Shown piece by piece: positions 14,301 through 29,300 of a stretch of DNA of 64,000 nt. Where the stretch lies: assembly GCA_035041965.1 (NCBI GenBank), contig JAPYMA010000568.1, positions 248,001 to 312,000 of the forward strand, given 5' to 3'. This stretch comes from Anisakis pegreffii. Lineage: Eukaryota > Nematoda > Chromadorea > Rhabditida > Anisakidae. A program made the position numbers and the translations under genes. The notes under the pieces are model-generated. The model ran no database searches, was not told the DNA's origin, and was given only the letters and a program-made list of their open reading frames with translations. The stretch's first letter is position 1. Each line of letters opens with the position of its first letter.

Positions 14301-17300
14301 TGTGGGAGTGCAATGACGAGTGACGATCTATTGGGAACATATCACTCGGATGCACCTTTATTGGTAGGTCCTCTTCAATGCTATCTTCAATTCGTGTCCA
14401 TGAAGAGATGTTAGTGAGATGTTAGAGTCAACGAGAATATATTGAAGCATTACTTTTATGGAACTGATGAATTGTAATCAAGTAAGATATTCGATTGCAT
14501 CACACGAGAGATTTCTGGTTACTGCTATACCAAAACTTTGTTAAGTCACATTCGGTTTGTACTGAGCATTCTTACAGATGCTCAAGGTTGCATAGCATCG
14601 TCTAATTGAAAGTTTCAAGTGGTGTGAGCAAAATGGTTGTATGAATGATTAAATGAAGTAACTGGTGTTATGATCTAAGGATAGTTTCAAACAAAGAACA
14701 ATAGACATGCAAAAATGAGGAACGAGCGAAAGCATTCACGATTGTTATTAAGAAAAGCATTGTTGATCAATGATCTAATCATTTACCACCAACCTTCAAG
14801 AGGACTTTGGTTGCTGAGATTCGGGATTGTGAAGCGTAACGACAGAATGTATCCCAAATCGTCGAGTGAAATCAGTGAACGCAGAATGGCGCGAGCTCTC
14901 ACACTATCGCCTTTCCCAGCCTAAACCGGGAATTGTGCTCATCAACTGTTATCATAAATTGAACATTCATCAAGAATACTGCAAAAAAATAGTCTGTCCT
15001 ATATATTGGCCATATGTTTGTGGAGTTCCTCTGAAATCGCAAGAATGGAAAATATGGAAGCAATCTCAAAACTTACCTGTATGTTCATTCGATCTGGTGC
15101 ACATTTTGCCAACAGATCCACTAACGATGAATAGAAATCGAGTGTCGCTGCGCCCAAATCAAGATAGTCTTCGTCTTCGGTTTCTTTACTTGGATAATGT
15201 CTGTAAACAAGCTATCAAAAGCTCCTCATCAAACCGTTCAATGTAAACGATCTTCTTTCGATTCATTGATCTTTATTTCTTGATGGGAATACAATGGAAA
15301 TCAACACATTATAAGTTAGCGTTCAGGAAAACGCGAATAGTTTGATAAAATATTAGCGATTTTCGACAATACTTGTTGTGTTCGATTAGCTTCACAAGTG
15401 ACGACTTCAAATCAACAAAAACGATGGCGGTGTTAATTTCGAATGAGAATATAGAGAAAACTGAAAATCTCACGGATTTTCTCCAAGTATACCACTTGTG
15501 AGCATTTGTGTGTCTGCACCGTCTTCTAGTGCTCGAATATCCTCGGACAGAGCGATTGCTTCCTGATAAAAGAAAAGGCCAATCAACTAGCAATCTGTCC
15601 ATCATAACGATAAATAAATTTAGACTCCATGGAAGTGTTCACTCTCCAAACTATACAGCTTTGCTTGCTTTACTTTGATTTCAAGTAACTTTGGTAATGA
15701 TTCAAAGTACAATAAAATTATTTCAATAAACACTCAATCTATTAAAATCGGTGAACCGAAACTAAAACCAACTTTAAAAGCCGAGAAAAGCCCTTGTCCT
15801 TCACCTTTCAATGCAACACCAAGACATTCCGGTCTACGAATCAGAAGACGAATCACCAAATTTGCATTCTCTTCAACACTCTCACCATTGATCCAAACAC
15901 AGAATCGCAGAAAATCAATGTAACGTTCACCCTCCACTGGATCCCAGCCGAGATCCGGGTATCCTTTCGCGATTAACTCCGAATTTGGCTGCAAATCGCG
16001 ATTTACAATGAACTGTTCGAACAAATTTTTACAACAGTCTCCAAAGTTGGATAGCATTTGCATGCAACATACCAATTACAATCACTAACTGACCTGTAAA
16101 CCACATCGACTCAAATAAACGGCCACCTTATCCAACTCCTCTTCCTTCAACGCCAGTGCTAACTCGTTATTGTCCATGAAGCTCGAATAGGCAACATCCA
16201 ATGGAACAGAACCTATTCAGGTGAATGAAATTCACTTTTTAAATGTAAGTTCAAAGAATCAATTCAAAGATGAGTTCAAAGGTAAATTTATGAGCGAATC
16301 TACAAAATTATTCTTCATTCCAATAATTATACTCGGTATGAGGCTACCTCGAAGACTCGGTCGTGCCAATAGCATAGTGGCGTTGTCCAACAGGAAGGAG
16401 AGATGCTCGAACATTGCCTTCTGATTTTGCCGTGATGTACGACAGAAATAGCAAAGGAATCTTGAGCATGCCACTACCATCTCAGATGCATCGTGAACAT
16501 AAAACATACAATTGATCACATTTATCTGGATGTGTATATGCGAATAATATTGTTTTTATTGGAAGTGCGATTGTTATTGTTTTCATGGTTTTTCAATCTG
16601 AATAAAATGAATGAAAGAAATAACGAAAGATGTGTTTACTTTAATCAGTTCCCCTGTTGTCAGCGGATCTCCAGATGTCTCCAGATGTTCGACGTGTTCG
16701 GTTGTGCCTTGCTGAGCGGTCAGAATATTCATCATGATTGTCATCACATCTTCGTGAACTTTTAACAATCGCATCAAATCCGGATGTTGGAAGAAAATTC
16801 GATTGTTCATCAGTTGCCTGCATTATCGAATCATTGATACAATCACATTGACAAGATAAAATAAAGAAGATAACTCGGTGAGTAATCTCTGCAGTGGCTC
16901 ATTAGTTAATCTCTGTCGAGGGCATAGAATCTGAGCGTTTTCGTTAGTCGTTTGAAATTTTCATTCGTAATATATTAATCAGTCGCCCATGTTTTTGAAC
17001 TAGCTGATTCCCTTCTGCTGGCTGATATATTGCTTGATCTCAACTTGTGATTTTTTTTCATGATCTGGTGCTTTTTTTTTCAATTCATATAGACTGCTGC
17101 CATGGAACAATGTCTTCAAAAAGCATTCAGTACCTATAACAAAATCAATATGTCCCAATTGCTTTCTACTATCATTACACATTATCATGTGCACCGTGTA
17201 TGTCGCACTCACTCAGTTCCTTAACTTCCAGACTGAAAACACATCAAAACCACAAGCACATGCATTCGAGACTACAGTGAAACGGAAAGAACATACCAAA

Positions 17301-20300
17301 GACCGCGCTTAAGGACAGCTTCTTCGGTACTTTCAAACTGCACTTGGAGCAGTTCGCGTACTTGCATCAAATATTCGATGAAATTTTGCACATCGTTCAC
17401 ATTTCGCTCATGAAGAACGTATGTTTTTGACATCGCTTTCATCAACTGAATTTCACAAGAACTTGATGAAATTCTACTGCGTGAACGAACCATCACAATC
17501 AGGTCAATCAGTGATCAAAGGAAAAAACAATAGGCCAGCATGTCAGCTGATAACTTCGTCTATCTTAACAACATTTCCACAATTATGAGTTCACTTTTAG
17601 CAATAATCTCATACAAGATAACTGATTATCTTCTGTAAGTCGAAAAGGATACTTTTTTCAGCGAATATTTTCAGACTAATTCTCGTCTCGTCTCAAGAAT
17701 TCTCGTCAAATCGAAAATTTTATTTCTGAATGCAAGTGCTCAATGAGAACACATTCTCAATGAGCACATTCAAGCTACACTCTTAAATTTTCGTTCTCCT
17801 CTCAAGAAGTTGCCTAAGATGAATGTTGAATGTTGATTTCTCGGTACCTCATCGACACCAGAGTACTGTCGCAGCAACAATGAAGACATCTTACGAATCA
17901 ATGTATTACTTTCGATCGTTGAGCTAACTGCCCAGTTCTTCAGCATATTTATAATCATACGTCTGAAAGATAACATTGAAGGAATAGCGTAGAGATGTTG
18001 TGATTGCTGATCGAAGAAGATTGAATAAGTTGCAAGTTTGAATGTCAGACAACATCAGATCGCTCACGAATTGAAATCACCTGAAATTCTCGGTGCCCAT
18101 ATGATCAACACTGTCGTCCTTCTGTGGCGGTGCCGGTGGTACCTTGATTACCAACTGCGCAAAATTGTCCACCCACGAATTGTCCTCTTCCGAAGAGGTG
18201 ATCTCCGAACCGTTCTCGATTTCCTCGTGTCCGCATCCAATCTTGTCGACTAACAACGAACAGAATTCCCTGAAAATTTCCTTCATTGCTCTGAAGCTGA
18301 ACAAAAACACTGAATTATCAAAATATCCAAACATGTAAAAATGAATGTGGTCTAAAATATACAATCTGCAGAAAACGTTTGGTTCTCTCTTCAATCCCGA
18401 TCATAGTTTTAAAAATTGAAGGCAATGACAGTCACTATCCATGATATGTGGACGCAACCAAATTTAAGTGTACCGATGAATAAGGATACAAAAAAAGTAA
18501 TCAGAATAGTAATCATCACTCAAGATGAATCAAAAGTCGCACAAGTGATCGAATAGTAATGCTGGAAGATAAGCAAAGAGAGAACGTCTCGAAAAGAAAG
18601 TCATTCGCTCAAGGAAAGGAACGTAGCATAACAAATGAGTGCACCTGAGTCGTTCTTGAAGAGTTTCATCCATGGGACATTGATCATATTCGACTTCATC
18701 GTCCAACATAATACCAACACTGGTGTCGGGTGCAACTCGACATTTCAGCAGACGAAACATCTGCAGCGAAATGAATAAAGCTTATTGTTAGGCGAGAAAA
18801 TTGCGATTCTGGTTCAACGTTCTGCGATTCAGAATGATCTCAAAATATGGCTAGATGAGACAAAACGTTCATTCCTTGCCTCAATACCGAAACGGTACGA
18901 TATCAATTGAAGATTTCTCAGAACAATGCTCATCTTGTCACGTCTCAATGTTATTGTTGTGAGAATCATTTCGAAGTGCAGATTTCACCTAGGAATTGTC
19001 ACGACCAAATGATTGGACTGTTGATGGATGGCTAACCTGTTCTTTGGGAGGGCATCTGAATTCCTTAGTTCTTCTCGCCGCTTCGGCCGGCGGCATATCA
19101 GTCTGCTTGATTTCCAAGTACCTGAAAAGTAATGCTTCCAAATTGGATGTGAATGCAAGCCTTGCAGCAGAAATCGCACGAGAATATATCGTGTATTTTG
19201 GCTTTTTATTGCATGATATTTTCCGCTGATAAAATGCAGCAGCTGTTTTCAATGTGTTGTTCTTCATTTCATTTGCGTAGTTTTTGAAAATCTGACATTG
19301 CTCTTGAACATTTTCAACTTGAAATAGCGTAATTCTTGAAAAATTTCAATTTCTCGTTGATACTGACGAATCATGTCAACAGAAAGTAACGTTGGAATTT
19401 ACAAAACGATTCAAAAAAATCGCATTTTCGCTTCAACTTCCCATTACCTAGCACATTGATCCTGTTGTAAATCGCCCACAAAACCCTCCGTGAACGCGAC
19501 CAATGACTCGACACGATGTCTCAGTTGTATGTCACAAATGTTATCGAGAATATTAACCAGTTGGATCTTCACTCCTTCGGCCAAATCAATTTCAGTCAAA
19601 CCTTTTTGCATCGTTCCTTAAAGTTGTTTTGCGTGACATCGAACTCGTTCAGTTCAGATGAAGTCAACAAACTGAAATTACTCATGAATAATTGCTTCAC
19701 TAGCTGACTGACCTGGTTCATAGTTTTCGTCGAATGCTGACGGATGTATTAGCTTCATAACATATCGCAAATCATCGTCTTCAATCAAGCCAACTATCAT
19801 AAGTGAATTGAACAGCTTGAAAAGTGGCCTGAAATTCGATACCTCGACACTTTCACCTCTTTGCCCATATGATGCACCAGCACTCTCCTATCACCTAACC
19901 AATCGCACTGTCTCGTGACATCAATCATGCACTTCATTGTTACTAACTCTTTGCGAGAAGATTTTAACCATTCTTGGACGGAACTTAGGCAAAGATAACT
20001 TTTCCTTCATGTAAACCAACTCAACATGCGTTTCAGCACGAAAACATAGATGAAGAAGAATGACGATGCTAAATTTTACTCGAAATGATTTAGATTATTT
20101 CCACCGATTAAATCCCGGCAACTGATGACCGCATGTTCGGTAGCACTTGTCAGCGCATCCATCACGTGCGTTTTCAAAGCTTGGAAATTGAATTGTGGTG
20201 ATAACAGTTTCATTACATCATCACGTCCGACGCTGAACAATAACGAAAAAATTTCATTTGAAGTCGAATTTAAGGAACGTTAAACTGCATTCTTTTAATT

Positions 20301-23300
20301 AAGGTTCGAAAAACGTCAACTGTTTGCATTTGAAGGTAGTCACGGTTCATTCAAGTTCCATGACTAACTGTTTTATCAGAAATCGAATCAAAAATATGTT
20401 CAGTTCTATTTGTGTTCACTGAATCACAGTACACTATTAGATCAACGGAAACAAATTGATAATTTAAGATTGAGAAGAATGCTTAAATATATTGAACGTA
20501 CTTTGTTTGCACTTCACTACAGACCATAATTGGTCGAATTGAAACCGATTTACCGCAGATTTGTGGGAAACGATCTTCTGAACTCGGATTGAAGACATTC
20601 TTCGTCGTAAGTTCGGGCACCAACGGAACAACGTACTCATGAGCAGCTGATATGCGAGCGTCAACGTGCGTTTTCAGATGGACGGCTATCAAGAAATCAT
20701 GAAAGCCTTGACGCATTGGGCCAGACAGATCTGTCAAATCAGTGAATCGAATCAAAATGGATCGAAATGAAGAGTACAATGAAATTGGTGAACACAAAGA
20801 TACTAATATCATTTCCTGCATTACATCTGGAAGTTCGAATGAGCTCGGAATCGGAACTGTGAAAAACAACTGTGAGATTTTGTATTCAACTTTCTGAATA
20901 TCTCATCGTCAAGAAATTCTTCTGGATTAAAGATGAACGTTTTGAAGGAACCCAAAAAAGAATTACTTTTCAAAAAGACTTTGAAATACCCAAATTTTTA
21001 ACCGCGAAGCAATTGACTCACAATGATTCTTGATCGCGTACATGATTTGATCTTCGTCAACGTGTCCACACAGAATATGCGCCACTTTTTGGTTGCCGTG
21101 TGCAGCGAGTTTACAGTACAAATTCAGCGTTTGACGATGAAATTGCAAATAATTCGGTTTCTCGATCATCTCCAAAATATCAAAACTCATATCTTTTTCT
21201 GGTACGTAAACGGACATTATGCGCACCGGATCATCGCACAGCACCGACCAGCCTGCAGATACAAGATATCGTTCTGTTGGTAATTCGCGAACAATATGCC
21301 TACCATATCATGGAATATTGTCGATAGTGAGCTTTTGCTACTTAAATTCATATTCTTTGAAAAATTTCATGCTTGTTTGAGGTGCAAATGAAAATCATCA
21401 TTGTTAATACCATAGCGAAATCATGAGGCAGAAGTGACGCAATCAAACTGATGTGCATCATTTCATTATACATATCTTTCAAAATATTTGTTGCCGTTTT
21501 GCAGGCGAATCATATGAGATGTGCAGGAGTTGGCAAATAAGGGAAGGCAAGCTTACCTCTAACATCCGAAAGTTTCAGTGCTGTGGTTCGGAGGCATTCA
21601 TTCGGCACTCTCGCCCAATTATACGGTTGTAGTTTCTCGACGGTGAGCCGTGGCGGACAGAAAGGTACCAAACTCTTGCGTGTTGACTTGAACATTGCCG
21701 ATGATAACGGGAACGTGTACTGAATCAAACAATGCTTCAGAGAGTAGAATACAAACCAAGATTACGAAATGAATTTGGTGTTTGTCGGAATACAAGTGAT
21801 GTATACATCTCGGTTTTGGTCACACTAACATTCGAGCTCACAATTTGGTTGCAGATGAACTGCTCTGTGAAGAGTCAACCATTTGTGATAAGAGAAGAAA
21901 CTTATGAAAATCCAGCAGAAATAGAAAAATCATTGACTATTTGCCGTATCAGATGTTCTTACCCTAATGCGCCCAAGTTCAAACTGCAGAATCTCCGAAG
22001 CTGTCGGTGCTACGAACGCGGCCGGATAAAGCATCGCACCTGGTTCCAACTGTAATCGCACACAACATCTTATAAAGTATTCAACTGCTATTGAGCAACA
22101 ACTTATCGCAGTACAGCACACATCAAAATAAAACATGCCCGTTTTGTTTCAAAAGTTATCTGGTGATACATAAAATACATTTTAAGTCCAACTTGAAAAG
22201 TTTATCAGCTGAGAAAAACTCTTCAGCGATTGTGCTTCAACACCTATGCACCTACTTTGAATCTGATTCCAGTGTCTTGTCCAGCCGCCAGAAATGACAG
22301 TTCACCAATCGACGTATCTATGATACAACCGATCAAAATACCGGAAACTTTCGCATTTCCAGTATCAGGCACAGCTTCCAACAGTGAGGCAGCGTTCATC
22401 ATGTAGCAATTACGGTATTCCAAACTGAAAATATGGAAACTCAGCCGAACCTGAGAATGGAATGATACATTGTGGATAGTTCAATGATTAAGGTTAATTT
22501 TACTTCAATTTAAATTCACTTTATACTGGAATGATGATGATGAAGTCAAAGTGAAGTATGCTGTTGAATTCTCAACTTTGGAGAATTTTGAATTTATGTT
22601 TGAAGAATATGATCGAACCTTTGCATTGAACCTCCATACTGATCGATTTCTTGAAAGCGACAACGCCGGACCGCTTCACTAGCGTTGAAATTGTTCGCAT
22701 GAAAATGATACTTTGGTGTCACCCATCCCACCCAAACATTTGCCGGATCTTGACCAGGAAATATTCGAAGTCCATAGTAGTATTCATCAATCTGTAAGCA
22801 GATCACCGAAATATTCCTCATTAAAATAATACGTAGTCTCAGTACTTTCATTTTGTTCACATATTTTCCATTTATATTGGTATTTCACATATCGTTTTGA
22901 ATATTATCGCCACATATTTATCGCTTTTTGAATTGATTTCTTAAGCGAAAGTCAGACCTGATCGCCGAGTTCAGTCATTGCTTGCAGATCGTCTTCTGGT
23001 ATGCCACTGGAAACATTCGTAGCGTTCGTCTCAAGCGCCATCAAAGATGGACGACGATTCTCGACCAGGAAAGTGGCTGCTTTAGAGAGAGTTGGTGTGG
23101 GTATCTCTGGTTGTTTATTCTTCTTCTTCCTCTTTAACGAATTTCGTTTCAGAAATGACTGCCGTCCAGGACCCGACATCGGCATGTCTTAAACACAGTC
23201 AAGTTTAAGTTAAGTCAACATACACAACTTCAAACGCTTCTTCCGTTCTTCAATTTATGTATATTTTTAGGTACTCAATGCACTCTCCAATTTTTCGATA

Positions 23301-26300
23301 TCAAGATGCTGACTGTCAATGTCAACATCGATTCACTTATTCAATACAGATGCAGTGAACGTGCTCTGCCTCAGTTTACCATAACAAAATCTCATTGTTA
23401 GTCAACGGTCAGCCGAATTTCTGACTTGAACGCTTTGTATTCATGAACTGAAGCTTGTTGCTTCAGCCGATCCAGGTGATCCCGATGCCATAATGTAAAG
23501 AGATCACTCACAACATCATTTCAGTTCTGTCCTTATCACTACAATTCAATTATAGATCAACCAAATAGATCGCTTGTCATACCGTGAGCAAATGTCGGCA
23601 CGGCTCCACCAGCTACAGTCATATCGGCCTCAAACGAGCTCGCATCCAAACTTGTCGATTGTTTTGTTCCAATATGTTGAAGAGTCGGAGCGTGTGTGTC
23701 ACCACCGGTACGTTTACTCTCAACTGGTGTACTCTCTCTGCAATTGAAATCAACACGATTAACATAATCCAACTTCAGAATTTCAATCTGATTAAAACAA
23801 CACGAAGAATTTGTTCAGTGAATGGACCAGTAATGCGCATATATCTCCAGCGTAATATTGTATTTAATTACGAGAAACACACCTCGATAACGTACATCGC
23901 TGTGTTTGGATGTTGAATCAGAACGAAATGAGTCTCGATGTTAAATGAAGGATGCAGCGTTTGCGAATGTATACTTTTCGAAAATCGGGAATCAATTCAA
24001 AAATTTCCAGCTGAACATGAGGAATGCAAAGCGAATAAAATAGCTGACAAAACAGCCGAGAGATTCTCGATAGATCGCTCGTTCACTACACAGAAATTAA
24101 TAGCGCAACATACGTTGACTTCTTCTTCTGATGATCTCTGAAGCGTGCCATAAGACCTGATTTCTTGGTTTGTCCTCCTTTGCCGTTTATGTCTTTCATT
24201 TTCTCCATTATTGAGCCACGCTCATCGTTCGACATATCCATTAACGTCACAGGTCTTCAAACAAACAAACAGTTATTGAGGCCAACGCAGATGCTGACTC
24301 GGACACTTCAATGCGAGAAGAAGAGCGCTTTAAAAGGCAGAAATGCAAGCGTATGCCTCATGCTGACCTTCTGACACCGGACGGTAAATCAAACGATAAA
24401 CAAGCATGCATAGAACATCCAGTTACGATTGGTAGTAGATGCAAATCAATTCAAATACTGCAGAGAAGAGTAAATAAAGATCGGCGTCTAGGAATGAATT
24501 TTATCGAGTCAGTGAGGAAAATCGAAAGAGACGAGAGTGGGTTTCAAAAATTTTTCGGGTCTTCCTGGAAAATGAGATGCCTCCGTTTCATTTAGAAATT
24601 CGTCCCAGACGCAGATCCTTATTAGTGCAAACTATGCAATTGTAGCAGGATACAAGAAAGATTGAGATTAAATGATTTCGGAATGCTAGAATCAAGAGAT
24701 GTTCAACGAGCATCATCCAATGAGAGCACACCACCTCTGAGTTTCATTCATCCACGAGCTCAGTTCGCTTGCATCTTCCCCGTCTAATGGCAGCCATGCG
24801 AGAATTGTTTCATCAAAAGTGGACATACCATAATCGAGCAGGGTTAGCACCCGTCGACGTTGACTGTACCCAACAAATGATAAATTCGTTTAGCTTCGAA
24901 TTCTGCTTTTATTTGCTTCGAATGTTTCGACAAGAGTTACAGCAGGTTTATGGCTTATAAAAACAGCTGAACAGGTTATGTTAGACAATAGTTACGATAA
25001 GTTGATTCATTCACATGAGACACACTCACAAACACACACACATACCTGCATACACCAATAATCATTTCTTGTAAGAGGAAGTGATATAGGGATTTGGTTA
25101 AGATCAGTAAAAGTGTAAGTAATTACTGTAAGGGTGTATGTGTATGCAAATACTGGACGTAGCGGGTAACTGACTCATTACTCAACTGAACCATCGGGTA
25201 AATGGTAATTGAATTGAATGATGTCAGAAATGAAAGTGATCACGCAAAGGGGTGAAACATTCATCATCCGCATGCACTAATTGTCTGTTTATAGCATTAT
25301 GGTATGATAAAAACGACTCAGGTAATGCTAAACAACACCTTCGAGGATGAACGAATACAATGTCACTGAAGATCACTGAAGAATGTCACTGAAGGTCGAG
25401 ATAAGACGATAACTAATTGAAAAAGTAAGCTGCTTATACAATAGTAATATCACTAAAACTGTACAGAAGAAAAATTTCATATAGCTGAATTGTGCGTATA
25501 CATAATCGATCATACCAGAAAAGTATGCTCTCACATCCACACAAACGATCATTCACACGCCATCAACATACAGATACCATGCGCTGATCAGGGACAAGTT
25601 CGACCGAACAAAAACATCTCATAATTGGAGGAAACAAACAAACAAATGCAATCGAGTTTTCAACGGCTTTTACAACGCTCATCAACGTTCATTAAAAGCG
25701 ACACCGAAAACGACTGAATACCTGAGAGCCGGATTTTCCGAGAAATCTTGTGAAGCCTCTTCGAAGGACGTTTGTTTCGATTTGACAAGAACTGAGTCAT
25801 CATCACCGTGTTTAAAAGCGGACAGGAATGACTTGCCGAGCGATTTCTGAAAGTTCGAAAAAGCTTTCAGAGGTACACTGAAGTGTTGATAGAAAAGATA
25901 GAAATGAGCTGAAAAAGAAACCGAAAACGAATCTCATAAGGCTCCAATGTTGACAATTCATTAAAAATTTTTCAAAATTCATACAGAACTTCGTTCAACT
26001 GATCAGTTTTTCTTTTAAAAAATACTTGATCTCCGTCGATCTAAAATAAAGAGAAACCAATTCAAAGAAAAGCTCGAGCAGTAAACTACCATCATTACTG
26101 TGTTTCATAATTGTATGATATAGGTCATCTATCCCAACAAGCATAATGCAATATTGTCATATTTTCAGAAATGAGTAAGTAGAAGAAAAGTAAGTAATAT
26201 CTTATTTTTGAATAGCTCGTCTCAAATTTTCAGACAATAAATGTCACATCAAACACAATGAGAATAGAAGTGAACCTTAGTTGGTTCCTTGGAGTCCTCA

Positions 26301-29300
26301 AATTCTTTGGGAATCGTTGGTGCTCGAATGATCATTGGAGCGGCCACATGTTGTCGATCTTGAATATCGTGAAGGGAACGCATTATGGCCTCTTTATCTC
26401 TGAAAGAACGAAAATTTGGAGAATCAATTCGGATGAAAAGTGGCAAGGAATCGCATTGTTCAGCAGATGGTATGAGTGTTGACAAAATGCAAGTTTACTG
26501 TAGATTTAAACTCACTTTCCTGTGAACATTTTACTACATTTTACAGGAAGTGATAGACGAATATACTCCATTTTTGCTTTCTCGGGTGTAGACGTATCAC
26601 CACTCTCCACCTGAACAAGTGCCATCGATTATCATTGAAGGCAAATCAACAAGGCACAAAACTGAATGAGCATTCTGAAGCCAAAGTTACAAACAACAGT
26701 GTCAAATTTCCAATTTAACGATTGAATGCTGGATGTTCAACGAGCGATAATGAATTGCTCGCGTCGGCTGATCAAATGAAACGATTCGAGTAAAAAAAAC
26801 CAAATTTAAATCAACCTTTTGCGTGATTTTCAACGACGGTGGACTGTTACCAGTGGCCGGTATTCGGGATACATCGATTGTTGAATTTGAGCCGATATCT
26901 TCGAAAAGACACATCATTTTGCCGTACCATAGGGGCAGTTGACGATACATATTCCTGAAATTCTCTTCTTTCAAATATTCCCGGGAGAAAACAATTTCGA
27001 TGAAAAACTTTTCATGCACCATGCGTACTACTTCTAAACAGATGGATGATTCTTACAAAGCGATATATGACATTCGACCAATGCAGCCGTACTACTTTGA
27101 ATCAAATGAATACGTTGCATTACTAATGGAATATGGTCTACTAATTCCTAATGAAATGAACCCAAAAATGATAAATAATCTCAACGTTTTGTCTCAAATA
27201 TCAAAATGCTCAACAGAAGAAACGATGCAAGAAGTACCAAGCAAATAACTTGAATACAACTGAAAGAAAAAGAACAAAAAAGATACACGCAGAATGGCTC
27301 GTATCCCTCCTGAAGGCCAGAAGTGGTGAAGTATTTGAGTGTGTTCGAGTCTTGGCCAAAATTCAGCCTTGCTTTTTGTCCTGGTCCCAACGTCATCGCC
27401 GGCACAAAACCATCACCGATCATCACATTATCGAATGCCATCTCAGAACCAGACGGATCCTTGAACCAGAACAATGATTACTATGAACAAACAACAGCTC
27501 TTTCAGTTTGCACCAAACGACACCTGTATGTTCAGGAAATTATCAATATCGCGCGTTGAAATCAGTCATGTATTGCTAATTGCTTACGTTTAGGAATGAA
27601 TTTGTCAATTTCAACGAGAAATATCATGATGAGAAATAATGTAAGGTACATGAAGAAGTTCATTGCTGTGAGAAATTGCTTGTATCATCTCGCTGCTCAG
27701 CACTTCAGCTGATTGTTTTGGTTCGTGCGGTCTTGTTTTACTGCTTTTTTCAAGATGTAATTTAATGTTTTCAAGATGTAATCGCTTATTCAGTGCATTT
27801 TGTTTACCTCATCTCATCAATGCTACTCGATGACCAATGAGGAAATCTGGTATCTCAGCGAGAATCAAAATCTGTTCATGAAGTTATCCGCAAGGCATAA
27901 ATGACAACTGGCATACAATGATACCAGTACTTTCCACGGGTCTCTATATCGTTTATCGGTTACCGCCAAGCTTCTTTTCCAAGAATTCTTCATCAGTTCT
28001 CTCATGCAATGAGTCGAAGAGAACAGTGGAACCTAAGGGAACACCTAAAATATCTCGAACTCAATCCTGAATATTAAACAGTTTACAAACCAGAAGTAAT
28101 TCGCCATTCAACGAGAATGCAATCGTGCGATCGTTCAAATCCAAAAAGCTCCCAACGATATCGCCCACTTTCCATTCACGACCATAAGTTTCGGCGCCTT
28201 GGTGCCATTTCCGCACCAAATACCTGAAATCGGACCACTAATATGAATGGAGTCTCCGAATAATCATAACTGATAAATAAGGAGAGACCAGCGAATCAAG
28301 TGACCAATTATAGTGAACGATGCACGGTATATTGATATGATAAAGCGGGTAATCAGCAGTGCCACGCATTATCCATTTTATTGCGATCTCATGATGTGCA
28401 ATCGCATAATCTGCTTGAATTTTTGATTTTACTCACGTACCCATCAAAACCATATGAACGATCATCCATGCCAATTCCAGCTTCCGGTGATGATGCAATA
28501 TCCATCCAGCCGACTTTCATAAATCCAGGCGTCAAAACCTCGAATTCAAAGTACCATTTGCCGCTGGTGACCGCGTAGGTTGCTTCGGCCCGATAAGTGC
28601 GTGCGAACTGTTGCATTGCTTGAACTTCTTTTTCGGCACCTTTAAGGCGAAAAAAAATTATGGTGAAGCGAGATGATACCATTAAATCTGAGAGTACAGG
28701 CAACTTGAACGTGATACTTATAATTTTATTACAGTAGTTCATTGATGGTTAACACTAAGCTCAAATGTGTAAAGCTCAAATGAATTCCCTTAGCTCAGTG
28801 GTTCTCGTAGGGGGTGAAATTACCCATTTTAGGTAATTTGAAGATGTCAAGGGGTAATAGAGGAGGTCGGGAAATTAAAATTTCGTGTAGTTGTTATGTT
28901 ATGATTGAACGCCATTGTGATGGTGTTTTTTTAACTCGGATATGTAAAAATCATTCATTTTAAAAAGGTTGTCATTCTTTTCCTTACTGCTACAATCGCT
29001 CTTTTCCTTGCTGCTACAATCGGCAGATGAAAATAGCAGACTGCAGTGCACAGCGCGATACTTACCTTCATCATGCTCGTGAACAGGAGGTTCCAAGAAA
29101 ATTCCGAAAAGTTGCAAAGCTTTAATGAATTCAATCGCAGATTCACGATTCGCGTCTTTGATACGTTGATCGACCATTTCATAGGGCAGCAGATGCGGAC
29201 TACGTTTCTGATTCGAGTCCACATATTCATTCAAACCAAATGTCCAGCCACGTTTAATCTTCTCTCTCGCCCATACATTGTGCGTATTCTTGGCCAATGC

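Noticed and set aside
28790..28870. TAGCTCAGTGGTT resembles a tRNA box A
   Set aside because: No box B (GGTTCGAATC-like) or cloverleaf follows at the right distance; the segment fits a hAT-like end better.
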